A stretch of DNA of 64,000 nt from Puniceicoccaceae bacterium K14 (GCA_022538095.1 JAKYXN010000008.1:56646-120645), one strand, 5' to 3'; positions 1-10,475 are shown, counted from the stretch's first letter. The notes: a model not told the origin generated them from the sequence alone. Numbers and translations: made by a program.

Positions 1-1
1 T

Positions 2-469
2 AACCTTCGTCACGAGCATAGATTTCTTTTGGTAGCCCGTATATTCGAAAGATGGAATTACAAAGAACTAAAGCTGGCCCTTCGAGCCAATGAAAAAGAA
101 ATCGCCTTTGAACTAATGACTGTGAAGTCAAAGCTGATCGGGTTTCAAAGCCACTTACTCAAACTGCAAGAGAAAGCTCGAATCGTACAAATCAGCGAAC
201 TTCTTGAAGGAAATATTTCAGAAAAAAATTCTCGAAAAATCGAAACTCAAATAGCTACGGAATACAGCTCGCTGCAATTCAAAGCCGATTGGCTTGCTTA
301 TCGTTGCGAGCTTGCCGAATTACTCGAGTCGATTAGGATGGCTCCCGAAGAGCAGGAAGAGCTTAAAGAAAGAATTCCTGAGCTAATCAAAAGTGAATCG
401 ATGGCACGGCCCAAGTTAACAGACAATTTGAGTAACCTTGTCTCCTTCGACGTTCTCCCTTCGAGGTAA
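2..469 (+). CDS. Hypothetical helical protein, 5' end cut by window edge
   Basis: The frame is open from base 2 to the stop at 469, so the gene may begin outside the window; the first possible internal start is a TTG at 29. The visible 146 residues are very rich in Glu, Lys and Leu, with long predicted helices and no membrane segment or signal peptide. I recognise no family. The gene converges on the sensor kinase gene, with only 12 bases between the two stops, so it belongs to a transcription unit entering from the left. Confidence 0.55.
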   Translation, partial: NLRHEHRFLLVARIFERWNYKELKLALRANEKEIAFELMTVKSKLIGFQSHLLKLQEKARIVQISELLEGNISEKNSRKIETQIATEYSSLQFKADWLAYRCELAELLESIRMAPEEQEELKERIPELIKSESMARPKLTDNLSNLVSFDVLPSR

Positions 470-481
470 TAACTCAGCGGT

Positions 482-2965
482 TCAACCAGTCGACTCTAAT
501 TCAATTTTGGTTTTTCGAGACTGGCAGTAGTAATCAACGACACTCAAAAGCTTCTCTGCCTTTATTGGCTTAGCTAGGAAGTTATCCATTCCGCACTCGA
601 AGCACCGTCGTTTATCTTCATCAAAGGCATTTGCTGTTAAGGCTATAATCGGAATGTCTTTGTTTATATGCCCAATCGGGAACGAGCGAATCTTCTTTGT
701 CGCTTCAAAGCCATTCATCAAGGGCATTCGACAATCCATTAGAATAAAGTCGAAAGATTTCCTTCCGAGCTCGCGAAGAGCTGCCAACCCATTTTCAGCA
801 ATTGTTACTTCGTGCCTTCGTCTCTCTAAGAAAGATTTGATGACATGCTGATTAATGGAATTGTCCTCTACCATAAGAATGCTCTTCTCAAAAACGTTCT
901 TTACCTCAAATGGTATTTCATTCGTTGAAGAAACATCCACTCCCACACGCACACCCATCCAAAATTCAAAAACACTTCCTTTCCCATAAGTGCTTCGAGC
1001 ATTGAGCTCAGCACCCATTACCGCAGCCAATCGCTTAGAGATCGACAACCCTAAACCGGTACCGCCACTCGAGGAATCCCCCTTGCTATCAACCTGTATA
1101 AAAGCGTCGAATACATCATTAAGAGAATCCTCATGAATTCCGACCCCAGAATCTATCACAGAAACCAACACGCCCTCTTTGGAATTTCTATCTTGGGTTT
1201 CTACGACGAGCTCAACGTAACCTTCATTAGTAAACTTTACAGCATTACTAAGTAAATTGGTAAGTATCTGCTTTATCCTTACAGAATCACCAATTAAAAA
1301 CTGCGGAACATCCTCTCCTATTGAAATCCTATACTCAATACCTCTTTCATTCGCTTTGGAAAGAAAAAGAGAAAACGCAGCCTTACACGCCTCGACAAAA
1401 TCAAACGAATCGGCTTTCAACTCCATTTTACCCGCCTCAATTTTTGAAAAATCGAGAATATCATCAACGATACACATCAGTGCTTCGCCAGATACTTTTA
1501 CAATTTCAACGCGCTCTCGAATCTCTTCTGGCAAGTCTCGTTCCAGTAAATCATCCGACATTCCAATAATACCGTTCATCGGTGTGCGAATTTCATGTGA
1601 CATCGTTGCCAAAAACTCTCCTTTAGCATCGTTTGCTAATTTCGCCTTCGCCTCTGCCGCCGCCCTTTCTCCAATCTCTTGAACGAGGTGCCTGTTTGCC
1701 ATTCGTAGCTCGTCAGTCTTAGAGGCAACTACTGAATCCAAATTTCGGATATTTGATTTTATCTTTAGCCTCATTTGGTCGATAGCGCTAGCCAATGAAT
1801 CCAGCTCATCACCTCTAGAGTATGTCTGCACTTCAATATCGAGATTACCGGATTTTATCTCGTTTGCTGCCGATATCAAAGAAACCAATGAAGAACTTAG
1901 CTTGCGCGAAGCGAACAAAACCGCAACCGCGGAAACAAAGACAATAAGCACAAACGCAACGATATAAACCTCACGTCGATCGATAGCTCTCTCCTTTAGA
2001 TTTTCTACTCGGACTGCTAGTGAGCTTGCTTCACCAGCAGTATCGTCGACCGCACTTGCCCAAGCAATCGCTTCTCGATTCAGAGCTTGATTAGAAAAAG
2101 CGAGAAACGCGTTTAATTTCCCAGACACAATTTCTGTATTCAGTAACTGGACCTCTTTTTCTTCCAAATAGGAGAGAGACTCATTTGAACCTTCGGGCCA
2201 AATGGCGTTGTCATGCAATTTGAAATAGACAAAAGCTTGTTCATTGCCATCACCTAGCTCAGTCAAATCCTGACAAACCGTTTCTAGTGGAATTATAAAT
2301 TGGAGATAACCTAGCTTTTTCCCTATGCTTTTTTGATAGCGAGAATTAGCAATCCTCAAATCAAGAGCAATAGAAAGCGAAGGAACGCCTGTATTCAATA
2401 TATCAATCTCAAAAGCCTCTCCTGAATCCATCCGTTTTTTAAACCGATTCATAGAATCTGAATGGCTAACATCTGGAATCACCTCTAAAACTCCATCATC
2501 CAGCGAATGTGATAAACGAGTAGTCTCTAGAAGAAGCTCCCCTTCAACGTCGAAAATCCGAACGACATCCAAGTTTAAGGAATTTATGAAGCCATCCAAA
2601 TACAACATAGTCTCTGGCTTCATAAATTTTCGAATGGGGTCATTGCCTGATATAAATTGTGCGACATCCTTGCTCTTCGCCGCCAACTCCATACTGTTTT
2701 TGATACTAGAGATCCTTCCCTCAATAACCTCTCCAATATTCTCCAGAGCTAGCTTATGCCCTTCTCTGACTTGTTCCTTAAATTTTGAAACAACCTCGAC
2801 ATAAGTGTCATTAGCATTTGTTGAAAGCGAAGCAAATTCACCTGAACTGCGCCTTAAATTCTCGGCAAAATCGATGTAGCTGCTAATGGAAAAGAGGCCA
2901 ATTCCGATCAAGGGAATCAATACAAAGGGCAATACGTATAGGAAAAGCTTGTACTTAATTTTCAT
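482..2965 (-). CDS. Membrane hybrid sensor histidine kinase with receiver domain
   Basis: 827 residues. Domains in order: a membrane span at about 7-29, a large extracytoplasmic sensor region of about 300 residues, a second span at about 333-353, a HAMP linker (to about 405), a coiled coil, a HisKA domain with the phosphoacceptor His457 in [10 protein letters not shown], an HATPase_c domain (N570/N574, DSGVG at 605-609, GGTGLGL at 634-640), and a C-terminal receiver with the acidic pair at 700-701, phospho-acceptor Asp744 in LMDCRMP and Lys799. There is no HPt domain, so a separate phosphotransfer protein is expected outside the window. Its start overlaps the end of the upstream binding-protein gene by 11 bases, which implies co-expression and a shared role in sensing. 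The ligand is inferred only from that neighbour. Confidence 0.93.
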   Translation of the reverse strand: MKIKYKLFLYVLPFVLIPLIGIGLFSISSYIDFAENLRRSSGEFASLSTNANDTYVEVVSKFKEQVREGHKLALENIGEVIEGRISSIKNSMELAAKSKDVAQFISGNDPIRKFMKPETMLYLDGFINSLNLDVVRIFDVEGELLLETTRLSHSLDDGVLEVIPDVSHSDSMNRFKKRMDSGEAFEIDILNTGVPSLSIALDLRIANSRYQKSIGKKLGYLQFIIPLETVCQDLTELGDGNEQAFVYFKLHDNAIWPEGSNESLSYLEEKEVQLLNTEIVSGKLNAFLAFSNQALNREAIAWASAVDDTAGEASSLAVRVENLKERAIDRREVYIVAFVLIVFVSAVAVLFASRKLSSSLVSLISAANEIKSGNLDIEVQTYSRGDELDSLASAIDQMRLKIKSNIRNLDSVVASKTDELRMANRHLVQEIGERAAAEAKAKLANDAKGEFLATMSHEIRTPMNGIIGMSDDLLERDLPEEIRERVEIVKVSGEALMCIVDDILDFSKIEAGKMELKADSFDFVEACKAAFSLFLSKANERGIEYRISIGEDVPQFLIGDSVRIKQILTNLLSNAVKFTNEGYVELVVETQDRNSKEGVLVSVIDSGVGIHEDSLNDVFDAFIQVDSKGDSSSGGTGLGLSISKRLAAVMGAELNARSTYGKGSVFEFWMGVRVGVDVSSTNEIPFEVKNVFEKSILMVEDNSINQHVIKSFLERRRHEVTIAENGLAALRELGRKSFDFILMDCRMPLMNGFEATKKIRSFPIGHINKDIPIIALTANAFDEDKRRCFECGMDNFLAKPIKAEKLLSVVDYYCQSRKTKIELESTG

Positions 2966-4052
2966 TCAAGAACCGATGCCAATACTGTATCAACGATGCA
3001 GAACGCATAGAAAACTCGTGAAGTCCCCTTACCGTTTCAGGCAGAGGATATATGTTCTCATCCAACAATTGATCTGGCGCACGTTTCTCAACAATACTAA
3101 GTGCCGCGAGGTTTAATGTAGGAAATAGCAATTCCATCGACTCCCTAGCATTGATATCTGGTCTCAGCATGAAGTTTAAAAATGAGTGAGCGAGCTCCTT
3201 GTTTTTTGATGACGAAGGAATCACAAAAGAATCAATATAGTACTCTGCTCCCTCACTTGGAATTATATACTCAATATTCGATTCTTCCTCGGCTATCCCT
3301 AATGCATCCCCAGAGTACATAATCGCAAAGCCAATTTCTCCGTTTACAAGCTTTTCTCCAAGAAGTTCGACGCTGGTTGAGATCGTATCAATCAGATTCG
3401 CGGATTTCAAGCGATGCAACGTTTTTGCGGCATCACTGTGATATCCTCTTCGGTTAGTGTTTGGATCATTTCCTAACATGATGCTAACTAAACCAAACAT
3501 CACCTGGCTATCGTTTAAAATCGCTCGTTTCACATCGGGGCTAAATTCTGGATCGAAAAATTGATCTAATCCCGTAACCATTTGACTGACAAGATCCGAG
3601 CGAAAAGCTATTCCAGTAGTGCCATATAAATAAGGCATCGCGTAATTCCAAATATCTCTCTGCGACTCTAAGTCATCGTAAAATAGAGATACATAGCGAT
3701 AATTGGGAATCTTCACCTTATCGAGAGGTTCCACATAGCCGCCTTCAATCATTCTTACGACCTCTCCAGACGAAGCGACCACAACGTCATAAAACCCCTC
3801 ATTCTTATCAATTCGAGAAAATGCCTCAGTTGTCTCTTCGTATTCATAGTACTCCACCTTGCATCCAAATTCCTTTGAAAACTCGCGGAGAGCATAGGAC
3901 TTCTCTTCGATCGCCAAACCATCATCAACCTTTGGGTCGACTGATAAATACTCAGACCAATTTAAAACACGAAGAACCGGAACCTCTTCGCTTTCAGCAA
4001 TCAGACAAGAACTTGCTAGAAGCAAAATGGAAAAAATAGTACGGGTATACAC
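2955..4052 (-). CDS. Periplasmic polyamine-type substrate-binding protein (PotD/PotF-like)
   Basis: 365 residues starting with GTG, with a signal peptide (about 1-19, ending SSCLIAES). The mature N-terminus has the [10 protein letters not shown] pattern typical of spermidine/putrescine-binding proteins. Later blocks fit the same fold: [39 protein letters not shown], and [12 protein letters not shown] near the C-terminus. No PotA, PotB or PotC gene lies nearby. The gene instead overlaps a hybrid sensor kinase gene by 11 bases. In Vibrio, NspS (a PotD relative) presents polyamines to the sensor MbaA rather than to a transporter, and a similar role is the likeliest one here. Family assignment is firm; the ligand is not established. 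Confidence 0.85.
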   Translation of the reverse strand: MYTRTIFSILLLASSCLIAESEEVPVLRVLNWSEYLSVDPKVDDGLAIEEKSYALREFSKEFGCKVEYYEYEETTEAFSRIDKNEGFYDVVVASSGEVVRMIEGGYVEPLDKVKIPNYRYVSLFYDDLESQRDIWNYAMPYLYGTTGIAFRSDLVSQMVTGLDQFFDPEFSPDVKRAILNDSQVMFGLVSIMLGNDPNTNRRGYHSDAAKTLHRLKSANLIDTISTSVELLGEKLVNGEIGFAIMYSGDALGIAEEESNIEYIIPSEGAEYYIDSFVIPSSSKNKELAHSFLNFMLRPDINARESMELLFPTLNLAALSIVEKRAPDQLLDENIYPLPETVRGLHEFSMRSASLIQYWHRFLNEN

Positions 4053-4105
4053 GGGAACAGAGATAGACAGAACATTTCTGTCTGATCGAGAAAAATTTAG
4101 TAATA

Positions 4106-4951
4106 CTACCTAAATAATAATGTCGGCAATCGACAATCACGCAACATTTCAGTCGTAGCACTTCCTATAAACAGATGCCGTATCCGTGAATGCCCGTACG
4201 CACCCATAATCAACAAATCAATATCGCTCGACTTACAATACTCTGCGATAGTCTGGCTCGGAATGCCGTGAAGCATCTGGCAGCTAACGTCAAACGACGC
4301 ATTTCGCAAATCACTTTCAACCTTATTGATTGAACGAAGTGCCTCTTCTTCCTCTTGATTTGGCGAGACCGTTATAAGATGTAATTCAAAACTCCTTAGC
4401 CAAGCCTGCCTTTTAATAAAAGTGATAGCTTCGTGACAACTGGGAACATCTTGGTAAGCAAAGAGAATTTTTCGTACCGAAGTAAATGAGCGAGACGACA
4501 CAAAACAAGGCTTCGTCGCAGATCGAACAACTCTTTCCATCGTAGATCCCAAATGTTCAGTTGCAAAATTCGCATTTTCACCCCGTTTGCCGATTACAAT
4601 TAGATCAGCGTTGGATTCTAGCTCTTTCAAGCTGTCTACCAAAAAACCAGTCTTATGCGTTTTAGCAACGTCCCCTTTATGTCCGAATTCTCGCAAGACT
4701 TTCTCGCACTGATTAAGAATAATGTCTGCCTTCTGCTTTTCCAACTCCTGAAGCTGGCCCATTACAGCTTGGTAGGGCTGCAACCCGAGACTTCCACTCA
4801 AGTCAGCGATAAACGGAACCTCAAATTGACGAAGATCGGTTACGTAGACAACTTCTAAACTGGCACCGGATAGCTGAGCCAACCAAGCAGCGTACTGACA
4901 GCAAGTGGCCATGTAATTTGACCCATCAACGCATGCCAATATCCGCTTCAT
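4106..4951 (-). CDS. Tandem universal stress protein (two UspA domains)
   Basis: 281 residues, two UspA folds of about 140 residues each. The second domain ends with the canonical ATP-binding signature G-2x-G-9x-G-S (GAYGHSRIRHLFIGS). The first has GKRGENANFATEHLGST, with one extra residue in the spacer, so nucleotide binding there is less certain. Such proteins are cytoplasmic and linked to starvation, oxidative or energy stress. The gene starts 11 bases after the glgC stop on the same strand and is probably co-transcribed with it, linking carbon storage and stress survival. Confidence 0.9.
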   Translation of the reverse strand: MKRILACVDGSNYMATCCQYAAWLAQLSGASLEVVYVTDLRQFEVPFIADLSGSLGLQPYQAVMGQLQELEKQKADIILNQCEKVLREFGHKGDVAKTHKTGFLVDSLKELESNADLIVIGKRGENANFATEHLGSTMERVVRSATKPCFVSSRSFTSVRKILFAYQDVPSCHEAITFIKRQAWLRSFELHLITVSPNQEEEEALRSINKVESDLRNASFDVSCQMLHGIPSQTIAEYCKSSDIDLLIMGAYGHSRIRHLFIGSATTEMLRDCRLPTLLFR

Positions 4952-4962
4952 GATTATTAATA

Positions 4963-6243
4963 CTATATAACAGTGTTATCAGGAATAACCGCGTTTTTTT
5001 GCACTATAACAATGTTGTCACGTACGTAAACCCCGTCTTTTTCATAACCCTCCGGCTTGCCCTCTGGGCTCAAGGTAACATTGGACCCTATCCGTGCCCC
5101 CTTGTCTATAATGGCATTTTTTATTTCGCAGTTCATACCAACACCGATGTCGGGAATTCCCTTTTTCTCATTAGCCTCTCTATCCGCAGAACTCTCGAAA
5201 TAATCAGAGCCCATCATAATTACGTTTTCTAAACGTGTCCCTTCTCTCAATACTGACCGGATTCCAATTACACACCGCTTGAGATAAGAGTCTGTTATGA
5301 TACACCCATCTCCAATGATCACGTGGTTAATCGAGCAGCGGTTGATCTTGCTAGCCGGAAGATAACGAGCTCGCGAGTACACGGGCTTGCCGCGAGAAAA
5401 AAAGTTAAACTGAGGAAATGGATCTGCCAATTGAAGGTTCGCATCAAAAAACGCCTTAACTGTTCCAATATCCTCCCAATACCCCTCGAAAATGTAGCAA
5501 GATAGCTTAGAAGACTCTAACAAACTTGGTATGACCTCTTTACCAAAATCTGTCATATCATTGGCCAAAGCTTTTTCCATCGTCTCGCGGTTGAAAATGT
5601 AGATACCCATTGAGGCTAAGCAGCGTTCACCGTCTTCCGGGTTCTCGAGAGCGTCCTTTATTGAATCTGGAATAACTAATCCGTCAATTACACCCGGATC
5701 TGTTGGTTTTTCTACAAATTCAGTCACCGTCATATCGTCAGCAACTCGCATCAAGCCGAGCCCGTGCACTTGGTCCTTCGGAAATGGAATGCCAGCCACG
5801 GTAACATCCGCCCCAGATTCAATATGGGCGCTAAGCATCTTCCCGTAATCCATTCGATACAACTGATCACCCGACAAGATAATAGTGTAATCATAATCCG
5901 AAGACGAAAAATGGTGCAAATTCTGACGAACAGCATCAGCCGTCCCTTGATACCAATTGTCTCCAGAGTTAGTCTGCTCAGCGGACAGTATATCAACGAC
6001 TCCACCACCAAAAGGGTCAAAACGATAAGTCTCTTGAATATGCCTATGCAATGAAGCGGTATTAAACTGCGACAATAGATAAATATTGTTAATCCCTGAA
6101 TTCAAACAATTGCTTATTGGGATATCTACCAGTCTGTATTTTCCCGCCAGAGGGACCGCTGGTTTGCAGCGTTCTTTAGTCAATGGGTAAAGACGAGTGC
6201 CGCGCCCCCCTCCCATAATTACAGCGATAGCTTTTTTTTGCAT
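4963..6243 (-). CDS. glgC: Glucose-1-phosphate adenylyltransferase
   Basis: 426 residues, the usual length. It makes ADP-glucose from glucose-1-phosphate and ATP, the committed step of glycogen synthesis. The N-terminus has the nucleotidyltransferase signature GGGRGTRLYPLTKERCKPAV followed by AGKYRLVDIPISNC. Other family blocks visible are LSGDQLYRMDY, FVEKP and YWEDIGTV. The C-terminal third is a left-handed beta-helix typical of the allosteric domain. The gene leads a two-gene unit with the universal stress protein; no glgA, glgB or glgP is in the window. Confidence 0.96.
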   Translation of the reverse strand: MQKKAIAVIMGGGRGTRLYPLTKERCKPAVPLAGKYRLVDIPISNCLNSGINNIYLLSQFNTASLHRHIQETYRFDPFGGGVVDILSAEQTNSGDNWYQGTADAVRQNLHHFSSSDYDYTIILSGDQLYRMDYGKMLSAHIESGADVTVAGIPFPKDQVHGLGLMRVADDMTVTEFVEKPTDPGVIDGLVIPDSIKDALENPEDGERCLASMGIYIFNRETMEKALANDMTDFGKEVIPSLLESSKLSCYIFEGYWEDIGTVKAFFDANLQLADPFPQFNFFSRGKPVYSRARYLPASKINRCSINHVIIGDGCIITDSYLKRCVIGIRSVLREGTRLENVIMMGSDYFESSADREANEKKGIPDIGVGMNCEIKNAIIDKGARIGSNVTLSPEGKPEGYEKDGVYVRDNIVIVQKNAVIPDNTVI

Positions 6244-6432
6244 GGAAATATTTTATTCAATCGAGTTCGTGCAGTTTCCATAAACTACTCATTACCAAGA
6301 AATCCACAACCTCAAAAGCGGGTAATCACGTTAAAATCCGGGTACAAAAAAACGATTCTCCCCATGCCTCCAACCTTGAGAATGAATAAGTTGTAAAGAA
6401 GCTCCAAAAAGCCAATACAGGGCAACCCCTTA

Positions 6433-6783
6433 TCAAATATTCGAGATAGTCTGCAACTTGTCACAGACCAATTTTGCAGCGCGCTGCACACTCTCTTTGG
6501 TCGACCGAATTTGCAACCACTCCAGTTGGGTCGTCAAAATAGCTTTAACATTCGGGCGCAAATCATCCTTGTCTACATTACCCTCTATTGCTGGGAGGCC
6601 GGCTATGTTTCTAATTTTATGAATATTGGTTAGTTGAAACATCATCATGTCTCGAACAGTTAGGCGGCCTTCAGAATCCGTTTGGCACCCAGCATCGATC
6701 GATAGCTGCACCCAGCCTCTAGCGCACTTTAGCTTAGATGCAATTTCGTCAACGCTCATCGGTGTTTCTTCAGCCATGTCCAT
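6433..6783 (-). CDS. Uncharacterised small protein, possible helix-turn-helix
   Basis: 116 residues from the ATG at 6783; an ATG at 6855 would give 140 residues and is also possible. Neither start has a clear Shine-Dalgarno sequence. The open frame continues upstream to 6969 over the 3' end of cysN, but that part is probably noncoding. The stretch MSVDEIASKLKCARGWVQ looks like a helix-turn-helix entry, followed by Met-rich and basic helices. I do not recognise a family. It is the last gene of the cys cluster, possibly separated from cysN by a weak hairpin at 6868-6896, so a role in sulfur metabolism is not implied. Confidence 0.55.
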   Translation of the reverse strand: MDMAEETPMSVDEIASKLKCARGWVQLSIDAGCQTDSEGRLTVRDMMMFQLTNIHKIRNIAGLPAIEGNVDKDDLRPNVKAILTTQLEWLQIRSTKESVQRAAKLVCDKLQTISNI

Positions 6784-6860
6784 ACGCAACACGCTACCAT
6801 CACCATTGAATCTGTAAAGAAAACGTAAACAAGAATATTGCCTAAGCTTTCCCATTATAA

Positions 6861-6896
6861 GCAAAAGAACCCACCGAATATTATTTCCAGTGGGTC
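6861..6896 (-). terminator. Weak intrinsic terminator candidate after cysN
   Basis: On the minus strand GACCCAC and GTGGGTT form a stem (6 pairs plus one G-T) with a long 15-base loop, followed by CTTTTG. It begins about 27 bases after the cysN stop. The large loop and short T run make it weak. Confidence 0.4.
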
Positions 6897-6922
6897 CTTC
6901 GACAAATTGAACTGTAGAGATA

Positions 6923-8212
6923 CTATCGAACCATTCCAGCAGCAACCGTTTCATTCGTAAAGTTGTCAATCAGAACGAACGAACCAGTAACGCGATTCTT
7001 TTTATAACTATCAGCACCAAGAGGAGCGGCAGTTCTCAAGACGATTCTTCCAATATCATTGAGTCTAAACTCAGAGTCATCTTCAACCTTGTGCAGGGTA
7101 TTGATATCTACCTTGTACTTTACGTCCCTAACGACCGCTTGCGTCTCTTTAGTCGTGTGGCGAATTATATATTTCCCCCTGGGCTTCAAAGGTTTTTCAC
7201 TAAACCAGCAGATCATCGCATCAATATCTTGAGTCGGCTCCGGTGCATTGTTCTGCTTCACAATCATATCGCCGCGACCTATATCGATTTCTCGATCGAG
7301 AGTGATTGCAGCACTCAATGGAGCAAAAACTTCATCGAGTTCGCCTTCAGCAGTATGTATCGCCTTAACTTTCGCATTAAATCCAGAAGGCATTACCACG
7401 ACATCGTCTCCAGGCTTGAACACTCCGCCAGCTACACGTCCAGCGTATCCTCGGAAGTCATGATACTCGTCGCTATGTGGACGAATAACCCATTGAACAG
7501 GGAATCGAGCATCTACATGATTTGAATCTGGGCCGATATACACTGTCTCCAAATGGTAAAGCAATGTTGGCCCCTTGAACCACGGCATGTTCTCAGACGT
7601 ATCTACAACATTATCTCCCAAGAGAGCACTTATCGGTAAAAACGAAATCTCAACTATGTTATCTAAGCGAGAGGCAAACTTGGTGTACTCTTCTTTGATT
7701 TCGTTGAAACGATCTTCGCTCCAGTCAACCAAATCCATCTTATTTACAGCAACCACCACATGTTGGATACGCAAAAGGTTAGCAATAAACGAATGGCGAC
7801 TAGTTTGTTCAATTACGCCCTTTCGAGCATCCACAAGAATGATTGCTAGATTCGCTGTCGAAGCGCCAGTAACCATGTTTCGAGTATACTGAACATGACC
7901 TGGGGTATCCGCTATAATGAATTTACGACGAGGAGTCGCAAAGTAACGATACGCAACGTCAATTGTAATTCCCTGTTCTCTCTCTGACTTCAACCCATCA
8001 GTCAAAAGAGCTAGGTTCATGTTTTCGTCACCGCGTTGCTTACTTGATCGTTCGATCGCGTCGAGTTGATCTTCAAAAATCGCTTTTGAATCGTAAAGAA
8101 GGCGACCGATCAGAGTCGACTTTCCATCGTCTACGGATCCCGCTGTTGTAAAGCGGAGCATATCCATATCCAAATAACCTTTTTCTGCTGAGGAGCTTGT
8201 TTCTTGGCTCAT
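6923..8212 (-). CDS. cysN: Sulfate adenylyltransferase large subunit (GTPase)
   Basis: 429 residues. CysN is the GTPase subunit that drives formation of adenosine 5'-phosphosulfate from sulfate and ATP together with CysD. GTPase motifs are visible: GSVDDGKSTLIGRLL (P loop), DTPGHVQYTRNMVTGAS (G3) and NKMDLVDW (G4), followed by the two beta-barrel domains of translation-factor type. It is shorter than CysN-CysC fusions and lacks an APS kinase domain. It lies 23 bases downstream of cysD in one transcription unit. No cysC, cysH or sulfite reductase is in the window. Confidence 0.96.
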   Translation of the reverse strand: MSQETSSSAEKGYLDMDMLRFTTAGSVDDGKSTLIGRLLYDSKAIFEDQLDAIERSSKQRGDENMNLALLTDGLKSEREQGITIDVAYRYFATPRRKFIIADTPGHVQYTRNMVTGASTANLAIILVDARKGVIEQTSRHSFIANLLRIQHVVVAVNKMDLVDWSEDRFNEIKEEYTKFASRLDNIVEISFLPISALLGDNVVDTSENMPWFKGPTLLYHLETVYIGPDSNHVDARFPVQWVIRPHSDEYHDFRGYAGRVAGGVFKPGDDVVVMPSGFNAKVKAIHTAEGELDEVFAPLSAAITLDREIDIGRGDMIVKQNNAPEPTQDIDAMICWFSEKPLKPRGKYIIRHTTKETQAVVRDVKYKVDINTLHKVEDDSEFRLNDIGRIVLRTAAPLGADSYKKNRVTGSFVLIDNFTNETVAAGMVR

Positions 8213-8235
8213 AAAATATTTTTCTAGCGGTTAAA

Positions 8236-9141
8236 TCAAAAGTAGCCCGCCTTTTTGCGGTCTTCCATAGCGCTTTCGCTCCGTTTGTCGTCAGCACGGT
8301 TTCCTCGCTCTGTCTCACGTGCCGCAGCTACCTCATCAATGATTTTATCCATTGTGTCAGCATCTGACAAAACTGCACCAGTAATAGTCGCATCACCCAT
8401 TGTGCGGAATCGAATTTGCTTTTTCTCAACAACTTCGCCGTCACGTGGCTGCACAAATTCTGATACTGCTAATATCGTACCATTGCGCACTACAACGTCG
8501 CGTTCATGCGCATAGTACAAACTTGGCAATACGATGTTTTCATACTTCATGTACTGCCAAACATCCATCTCCGTCCAGTTGCTAAGCGGGAACACTCGGA
8601 AGTTCTCCCCTGGTTGCATGCGTCCATTGAAAAGATTCCACAGTTCTGGTCGTTGGTTCTTCGGGTCCCATTGTCCGAACTCATCGCGGTGAGAAAAGAA
8701 TCGCTCCTTAGCACGAGCTTTTTCCTCGTCTCTGCGTCCTCCACCTAGAGCTGCGTCATACTGGCCTTCTTCGAGAGCATCTAGCAGAGTCTGAATCTGG
8801 AGAACATTGCGGCTAGCGTTCGCTCCCTTTTCTTCTACAACACGCCCATCATCGATAGCCTTTTGAACCGAAGCAACCTTCAGGTCTAAACCGAGTTTCG
8901 CTACCATATCATCGCGGTACACAAGCGTTTCAGGGAAATTGTGCCCGGTATCAACGTGCAGAAGCGGAAATGGCATCTTTGCTGGCCAAAATGCTTTATA
9001 AGCAAGATGCGTCATAACGATCGAATCTTTGCCTCCAGAGAACAACAACGCAGGTCTCTCAAATTGAGCTGCTGTCTCTCTCAGTATGTATATAGCTTCG
9101 CTTTCTAGCTGCTTTAAATGGTTTACGTTATAATCAGGCAT
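8236..9141 (-). CDS. cysD: Sulfate adenylyltransferase small subunit
   Basis: 301 residues, matching the family length (about 302). It is the catalytic ATP-pyrophosphatase-type subunit of ATP sulfurylase and partners CysN. The PP-loop is LLFSGGKDSIVM near residues 32-43. Other conserved blocks are LLHVDTGHNFPETL, ALGGGRRDEEKARAKER and FPLSNWTEMDVWQY, plus the C-terminal ERGNRADD and KKAGYF blocks. It is encoded immediately before cysN and 68 bases after the aminotransferase gene. Confidence 0.97.
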   Translation of the reverse strand: MPDYNVNHLKQLESEAIYILRETAAQFERPALLFSGGKDSIVMTHLAYKAFWPAKMPFPLLHVDTGHNFPETLVYRDDMVAKLGLDLKVASVQKAIDDGRVVEEKGANASRNVLQIQTLLDALEEGQYDAALGGGRRDEEKARAKERFFSHRDEFGQWDPKNQRPELWNLFNGRMQPGENFRVFPLSNWTEMDVWQYMKYENIVLPSLYYAHERDVVVRNGTILAVSEFVQPRDGEVVEKKQIRFRTMGDATITGAVLSDADTMDKIIDEVAAARETERGNRADDKRSESAMEDRKKAGYF

Positions 9142-9209
9142 ATCAAGTTGTTTTCCGCAGTATCAGGTTGGAACTATCAAAATCAAGACGAATAGCATCT
9201 AACAGACAG

Positions 9210-10475
9210 TTATACTAAATTAATTTCTTTCAAAGAAATCGCCGCAGATAGAAAGCGCCGCCCTGCTTCTGTCAACTTATCAAGTTCAAGCACTCCATAA
9301 GATAATCTCACCCCATCTAATTGAGAATTTTTCGCATAACACAAGCTTCCCGGTACGTACATGACTTGTGCCGCATTACATTGCTTATGAAAGTCTGACC
9401 CAAACTGGGTAGAAACATCAATGGGAGCTTTAAGCCAAAGGTAAAGACCTCCAAGCGATGTATGCCAACTCCAGCCTAAATCCTTAAGAGGTTGAATTGA
9501 TGTATTCAAAACTTCCATTTTTTCGCGATACGATTCGCGAATTGTCACCAGGTGCTTATCAAAATGCCCAAACTCCAGCATCTTCTCCATAATCACTTGA
9601 GGGAAATTGGCTGACCCGAAGTCCTGCTGACTTTTCACCGCCAACATCCTCGCGAGCCAATCGCTATTCGAGCAAAGCGAATAGCCTAATTTTAACCCAG
9701 TCGCAAACGGTTTGGTAAGCGTGCTCGAATACAAGACTGATAAGCCATCAAACGCATCTCCCGATAAAACACTGCCACCATCAAAGGGCTCACCGAAATA
9801 CAAATCTCTATAGGCGGCATCTTCAATTATAGCAATATGTGGTGCTGTTTCTCTTAGAATATGGCCCAAAGCGCATTTGGTATTAAACTCAATGCTATGG
9901 CCCGTCGGATTCGCGAAATAAGAAACCAAATACAGTGCCTTAACGCGCTCTAAGTCCCCAGATTCAGAAAGATTGCCTAAAAGTGATTTGAGTTCAGGCG
10001 TATCAATCTCTCCACTATCGAGCATAGGTGTCGGCAAAGCCTCTATTCCCAATCCTCTCAAAATTTCCAAAAAAACGAAATAAGTAGGCTCCTCGACTAA
10101 AACAATGTCTCCAGGGTTACAGAGAGTTTGCATCGCTAAATACAACCCTTGCTGCGATCCATTGGTGATAAACATTCCATCCTCAGAATAACTATTCTCC
10201 GCCACCCCATCGAACACCTCTATCCGACGCGTTAGTAAGTTACGCAATCTAGGACTTCCTTGATTCGTACCGTACTGAAGTGCAGACCTTCCTACCATTG
10301 TAGACTCCTCTAATTCGCCGACAATTGCTTTTACCTCCGCAAGAGGCAAAGTTGAGTTATCAGTAAACCCCGCGGCCAAGCTGAGCATGCCTGGGTCACG
10401 TAAGGCATCAGCCATCAATTGATCGATATTCGATCCCTTTTGCCTTAATCCTAATTCTGAATACTTTAATTCCAT
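9210..10475 (-). CDS. PLP-dependent class I/II aminotransferase (LysN/MocR-type)
   Basis: 421 residues, aminotransferase fold type I without a GntR-type DNA-binding domain. Key residues visible: N189 in ANPTG, D219 in IIEDAAY, the PLP lysine K255 in STLTKP, and K262 in GLKLGY where many relatives have Arg. The closest families I recognise are 2-aminoadipate and broad amino acid aminotransferases; the exact substrate cannot be read from the sequence. It is the first gene of a probable unit with cysD and cysN. A strong hairpin terminator sits only about 15 bases upstream of its start codon, so its own promoter must overlap that structure or transcription must read through. Confidence 0.85.
   Translation of the reverse strand: MELKYSELGLRQKGSNIDQLMADALRDPGMLSLAAGFTDNSTLPLAEVKAIVGELEESTMVGRSALQYGTNQGSPRLRNLLTRRIEVFDGVAENSYSEDGMFITNGSQQGLYLAMQTLCNPGDIVLVEEPTYFVFLEILRGLGIEALPTPMLDSGEIDTPELKSLLGNLSESGDLERVKALYLVSYFANPTGHSIEFNTKCALGHILRETAPHIAIIEDAAYRDLYFGEPFDGGSVLSGDAFDGLSVLYSSTLTKPFATGLKLGYSLCSNSDWLARMLAVKSQQDFGSANFPQVIMEKMLEFGHFDKHLVTIRESYREKMEVLNTSIQPLKDLGWSWHTSLGGLYLWLKAPIDVSTQFGSDFHKQCNAAQVMYVPGSLCYAKNSQLDGVRLSYGVLELDKLTEAGRRFLSAAISLKEINLV

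Noticed and set aside
1257..1682. 141-residue frame on the plus strand
   Set aside because: It lies entirely opposite the sensor kinase coding sequence and has no protein-like pattern of its own.
6856..6969. Longer version of the small gene after cysN, beginning inside cysN
   Set aside because: The extra residues overlap the cysN 3' end and a hairpin; they look like noncoding translation.
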